A DNA stretch of 64,000 bases. Origin: Pseudoxanthomonas indica. Lineage in GTDB: Bacteria > Pseudomonadota > Gammaproteobacteria > Xanthomonadales > Xanthomonadaceae. Below the pieces are notes generated by a model, which did no database searches, had not been told where the DNA came from, and saw nothing but the letters and a program-made list of their open reading frames with translations. Location: positions 310,001 through 374,000 of the forward strand of contig NZ_FUZV01000001.1 in the NCBI RefSeq assembly GCF_900167565.1, in the 5' to 3' direction. The translations under genes were made by a program, and so were the position numbers. This document shows, one piece after another, positions 58,995 through 64,000 of this stretch; position 1 is the stretch's first letter, and every line of letters starts with the position of its first letter.

Positions 58995-60140
58995 TTACGC
59001 CTTCCTGGCGTGCCAGGCTTTCAGCAGCTCGGCTTCGCGCTCGCGGGTGATGCCCGCACGCAGCTTGGCCTGGCGATCGGCGGGCTGGCTGCGGAACCAG
59101 GTCATCAAATCCGCCACGGTCACCGCGTAGGGGCGATAGGTCAGGCCCGCCGCGATGGCGCGCGCGTTGCTGACCTGGCCATAGCCGGCGTACGGGCCGG
59201 CCTGGCGCGGCACCCAGATCGGCAGTTCTTCACCGACCTTCTGCTCTTCCAGGAATTCCGGGGTGACGTGGGTGTAGGTCGGCTTGCCACCGACGACTTT
59301 CTCGCTCTCGCGCAGCATCGTGTCCATCGGCAGCAGATCCTTCGGGCCCACGGCGTTGAACACGCCATAGGTCTTGGCTTCGGCGAGGCGGATCATCCAT
59401 TCGCCCAGATCGCGGCCGTCGATGATCTGCACCGGGTCCTGGCCGTCACCGGGGACCAGCATTTCGCCGCCCTGGGCGATGCGATGCGGCCAGTAGGTGA
59501 AGCGATCGGTTTCATCGCGCGGACCGACGATGTAGCCCGGCCGCACGATGGTGACGTTCTTGCCGAACTGCTTGTGCGCTTCGGCTTCGCTCAGCGCCTT
59601 CAGCGGGCCGTACAGGTTTTCGATGTCGGCGCGCAGGTTTTCCTGCGTCTCGGCCATCGCATCCTTGCCCTTGTACTGGGCCAGCGGCGCGTCTTCATTG
59701 ATGCCGGGCTTGGAGCCATCGGCGTAGACGGAAATCGTGGAGATGAAGAGGTAGTGGTCGACGTTGCCTTTGAGCACCTGGCCGGCGTCACGCACCCAGA
59801 ACGGCAGGCTGGTCGGATTGTCGATGCAGACATCCCACTTGCGCCCTGCCAGCGACTTCAGATCGCCGGTGTTGCGGTCGCCGTGCAGCTGCTCCACTTC
59901 ACCCGGCCATTCCGGCGAGGGCCGCTTGCCGCGGTTGAACAAGGTGATCTTGTGTCCGCGCTTGAGCGCGTAATCGACCTGGAACGGTCCGGTGAAGCCG
60001 GTGCCGCCGAGGATCAGGATGTTCAGCGGCTTGTCCGCCTTGGCGACCGGGCCGGGCTTGGAGGCCCAGGCCAGCGGCGGGAATGCCGCGGCAGCGGCGG
60101 CGATGGCGGAGAGTTTGATCAGGTCACGGCGGGTGGTCAT
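58995..60140 (-). CDS. Tat-exported NAD-dependent epimerase/dehydratase-like protein
   Basis: 381 residues from ATG 60140. Twin-arginine signal TTRRDLIKLSAIAAAAAAF then PPLAWAS, followed by a Rossmann motif LNILILGGTGFTGPF, NRGKRPSPEW, HYLFISTISVYADGS and IVRPGYIVGPRDETDRF. It resembles isoflavone-reductase/epimerase-type SDRs with an atypical active site. Export of a nucleotide-dependent SDR is unusual, because NAD is scarce in the periplasm; the cofactor may be carried with the folded protein. Substrate unknown. Confidence 0.8.
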   Translation of the reverse strand: MTTRRDLIKLSAIAAAAAAFPPLAWASKPGPVAKADKPLNILILGGTGFTGPFQVDYALKRGHKITLFNRGKRPSPEWPGEVEQLHGDRNTGDLKSLAGRKWDVCIDNPTSLPFWVRDAGQVLKGNVDHYLFISTISVYADGSKPGINEDAPLAQYKGKDAMAETQENLRADIENLYGPLKALSEAEAHKQFGKNVTIVRPGYIVGPRDETDRFTYWPHRIAQGGEMLVPGDGQDPVQIIDGRDLGEWMIRLAEAKTYGVFNAVGPKDLLPMDTMLRESEKVVGGKPTYTHVTPEFLEEQKVGEELPIWVPRQAGPYAGYGQVSNARAIAAGLTYRPYAVTVADLMTWFRSQPADRQAKLRAGITREREAELLKAWHARKA

Positions 60141-60371
60141 GGCAGGCTCCTGGCGGGTGGTGGTACCGCAGCCCTGCTTCATACCACCCGATCCGGTCCG
60201 GGCGCCCATGGCGAAAGTCGTGGCTGTTTTCCTGCAATGCAGCAGAACGGTGCCCCAACGGGTTCGCCTGAACCTATAATTGTGCGTTGATTCCCACGCG
60301 ATCCAATCACTAGGTTCACCGGCTGGCGACGGTTGCCGTCGCATCCGCCGTGTCAAACCGAGGCCGTATCC

Positions 60372-60581
60372 GTGATCCGCTCCATCCTGGGAATTATTGT
60401 TGGCGTACTCCTGGTTGCCGTCTGCTGGCAACTGAGTGCCTTGATCACTGCCCCTCCCGGCCAAGCGCTGGGCATGGGCGGCTTGCTGATGTTGGGGCTG
60501 TTGGGCACTGGCTGGCTTGGCTTGATGCTGGTCGCCACGTGCGTGCTTCTTCGTCGCCCCGATCAGGCGTGGCGTCCCTGA
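60372..60581 (+). CDS. Small membrane protein of unknown function
   Basis: 69 residues from GTG 60372; a TTG start 39 bases upstream is possible. Two helices: ILGIIVGVLLVAVCWQLSAL and GLLMLGLLGTGWLGLMLVAT, joined by a short Pro/Gly loop. No family recognised. A 7-bp hairpin at 60326-60342 precedes it. It ends at the terminator shared with pnp. Confidence 0.5.
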   Translation: MIRSILGIIVGVLLVAVCWQLSALITAPPGQALGMGGLLMLGLLGTGWLGLMLVATCVLLRRPDQAWRP

Positions 60582-60599
60582 CAGGCGCCATGCTGGAAT

Positions 60600-60629
60600 A
60601 AAAAAAGCGGGCCGAAGCCCGCTTTTTTT
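60600..60629. terminator. Bidirectional intrinsic terminator
   Basis: Stem AGCGGGC / GCCCGCT with loop CGAA, an A-run before it and seven T residues after it. It ends both the small membrane protein gene and pnp, which are convergent. Confidence 0.92.
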
Positions 60630-60651
60630 GTGTCGCCTGGGAGTGCGTGGC

Positions 60652-62757
<2,106 letters not shown>

Positions 62758-62825
62758 GAGGATGAATTCCTTGACTATTGCCTATCGGATGTTGGGCCGT
62801 CCACAGCCCTTGCCGCGGACGGATG

Positions 62826-62841
62826 GACCGGAGAACCGGTC
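62826..62841 (-). promoter_or_regulatory. pnp leader hairpin
   Basis: Six-base-pair stem GACCGG / CCGGTC with a 4-base loop, 68 bases upstream of the pnp start. In other bacteria the pnp leader stem is cut by RNase III and then autoregulated by PNPase. A similar role here is inference. Confidence 0.35.
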
Positions 62842-62896
62842 AGGTTGCTTCTATGGAACTTGCAGAAGGGAAACTTTTGCTTCCCTCAAATGCAAA

Positions 62897-62920
62897 CCGC
62901 GGCGCATTGCTGCGCCGCGG
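62897..62920 (-). terminator. rpsO terminator
   Basis: Ten-base-pair perfect stem CCGCGGCGCA / TGCGCCGCGG with a 4-nt loop, 12 bases after the rpsO stop, followed on the minus strand by a short T stretch (TTTGCATTT). Likely partial, allowing read-through to pnp. Confidence 0.7.
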
Positions 62921-62932
62921 TGGGGACTTGCA

Positions 62933-63193
62933 TCAGCGACGCAGACCGAGCTTTTCGATCAGGGCCTTGTAGCGCTCGTTGTCTTTCTTCTTGAGATAGT
63001 CGAGCAGGCTACGGCGACGGTTGACCAACTGCAGGAGGCCGCGACGGCTGTGGTGATCTTTCTTGTGGGTCTTGAAGTGACCGCTCAGCTGTTCGATGCG
63101 GCCGGTCAACAGGGCGACCTGGACTTCCGGCGAACCGGTGTCGGCGGGGCCGCGCTTGTTGTCTTCAATGATTTTCTGGGTATCGATGGACAT
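62933..63193 (-). CDS. rpsO: 30S ribosomal protein S15
   Basis: 86 residues, with the S15 patterns [40 protein letters not shown] and [20 protein letters not shown]. It binds 16S rRNA in the central domain and represses its own mRNA in many bacteria. It lies between truB and pnp, the standard order. Confidence 0.97.
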   Translation of the reverse strand: MSIDTQKIIEDNKRGPADTGSPEVQVALLTGRIEQLSGHFKTHKKDHHSRRGLLQLVNRRRSLLDYLKKKDNERYKALIEKLGLRR

Positions 63194-63340
63194 GCTTATT
63201 CTCTGGAGATGCGGGGCCTGCAGGAACGCCGGGGGATACCGAAGTAAACCGGAGCACCGCGTGGCTCGCCGTGAACGAAAGGAATGCCGGTGTAAAACCG
63301 GCGACGAAGTGTAGCCGCCAAGGCCTTTTGAAACAAGGTT
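63194..63340 (-). promoter_or_regulatory. rpsO leader region
   Basis: 147 bases between the truB stop and the rpsO ATG. A 6-bp stem GCCGGT / ACCGGC at 63286-63302 is visible. S15 autoregulation through its leader RNA is known in several bacteria; whether this structure does so is not shown. Confidence 0.3.
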
Positions 63341-64000
63341 TTATTCGCCGTGCAGCGCTTTGGACGGGCGGACGACGGCCCAGGTGAACAAGCGCTGCGG
63401 CACCAGCGAACCGCCTTCATCTATCTGCGCCAGCCCCAAGGCACGCCGATCCGGGGCCAATACGGTGACCAGGTCGCAGGCCGCGCCACGCTGGTGCAGG
63501 CGCTGGCCCATGCCGAAGCGGCGGGCCTCGTCGGCGCTCAGCACGACGCTGGGAAAGTCGCTCAGGCCCTGCTCCACCGGCAGCAGGCAGGCCAGCAAGG
63601 CCTCGTCTCCCTGGCCGGCGATACGCACCAGATCCTGCAGGGTGTACATCGTCGGCTGCCGGAACGGCTCCACCCACAGCCGCCGCAGCACCGCCACATG
63701 CGCGCCACAGCCCAGGGTCTCGCCCAAATCGCGGACCAGGCTGCGCACGTAGGTGCCGGAGCCGCATTCCACCCGCAGCCGCAGCAGCGGCCGGGCCGGG
63801 TCGGTCATGTCCAGATCCATCAGTTCCAGCCGATGCACGTGGACATCGCGCACCGGCGCCTCGATGTCGTCGCCCCGGCGGGCCTTGGCGTACAGCGGCT
63901 CGCCCCCCTGCTTGAGCGCCGAATAGATGGGCGCACGCTGGCGGATGGCGCCGCGCAACGGTGCCAGTGCGGCCTCGATGAGGCCGGCGTCCAGCGTGGG
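63341..64000 (-). CDS. truB: tRNA pseudouridine synthase B, 3' part
   Basis: 219 residues visible; the gene runs past the right edge, so the N-terminal catalytic Asp block is missing. Recognisable: IRQRAPIYSALKQGGEPLYA, VECGSGTYVRSLVRDLGETL and the C-terminal PUA-like end VLAPDRRALGLAQ. TruB makes pseudouridine 55 in the T-loop of tRNAs. Context truB-rpsO-pnp confirms it. Confidence 0.95.
   Translation of the reverse strand, partial: PTLDAGLIEAALAPLRGAIRQRAPIYSALKQGGEPLYAKARRGDDIEAPVRDVHVHRLELMDLDMTDPARPLLRLRVECGSGTYVRSLVRDLGETLGCGAHVAVLRRLWVEPFRQPTMYTLQDLVRIAGQGDEALLACLLPVEQGLSDFPSVVLSADEARRFGMGQRLHQRGAACDLVTVLAPDRRALGLAQIDEGGSLVPQRLFTWAVVRPSKALHGE

Overview
The window is a GC-rich gammaproteobacterial chromosome segment. 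Gene content and protein style point to the Xanthomonadaceae, in the Lysobacter / Luteimonas / Pseudoxanthomonas / Stenotrophomonas area: TonB-dependent receptors with FecI/FecR partners, a MetX-type acyltransferase next to a cysteine dioxygenase, a DUF1800/DUF1501 pair, a small XAC0095-like protein and REP-like intergenic palindromes. No phage or plasmid genes and no transposase were seen. The species is an inference.

Layout. 1-7000: end of a beta-barrel protein, ABC exporter, PQQ-type sugar dehydrogenase, thioesterase, and a transaminase/omega-amidase pair. 7079-14733: complete cytochrome c maturation operon ccmABCDEFGHI, interrupted between ccmB and ccmC by a TetR-family regulator. 14835-16760: MetX-family acyltransferase, cysteine dioxygenase, tRNA-Leu(CAA). 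16795-19455: arsenic resistance (acr3, arsC, arsR, divergent arsH). 19570-25023: pgaABCD for poly-N-acetylglucosamine export. 25108-32901: ECF sigma factor, FecR anti-sigma, TonB receptor, unknown secreted protein and PhoD phosphatase, read as one surface-signalled uptake unit. 32911-38208: small genes, including an arr-DUF1810 pair, a second TetR regulator related to the one in the ccm operon, an FAD oxidoreductase and a histone-H1-like protein.

38406-54743 holds a polyhydroxybutyrate (PHB) module: class III synthase phaE/phaC, phosphatidylserine synthase, 3-hydroxybutyrate oligomer hydrolase, 3-hydroxybutyrate dehydrogenase, a LuxR-type response regulator, a sensor kinase with a sodium/solute-symporter-like membrane domain (CrbS/CrbR-like), a TonB receptor and a GntP-family permease. 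Two divergent promoter regions in this module share a GTAC-N4-GTAC motif in the same context, which suggests one regulator controls oligomer hydrolysis, oxidation and uptake. 55230-58575 is a DUF1800-DUF1501 pair. 58756-64000 holds a small protein, a Tat-exported epimerase-like protein, pnp, rpsO and the 3' part of truB.

Three non-coding structures stand out. The convergent intergenic region 46031-46447 carries a 104-bp direct duplication (period 159 bp), each copy with three DnaA-box-like 9-mers in the same arrangement. Two composite palindromic repeats, at 47018-47328 and, in opposite orientation, at 54767-55109, have long stems whose sequences differ but stay self-complementary. A perfect 30-bp inverted repeat follows the DUF1501 gene.
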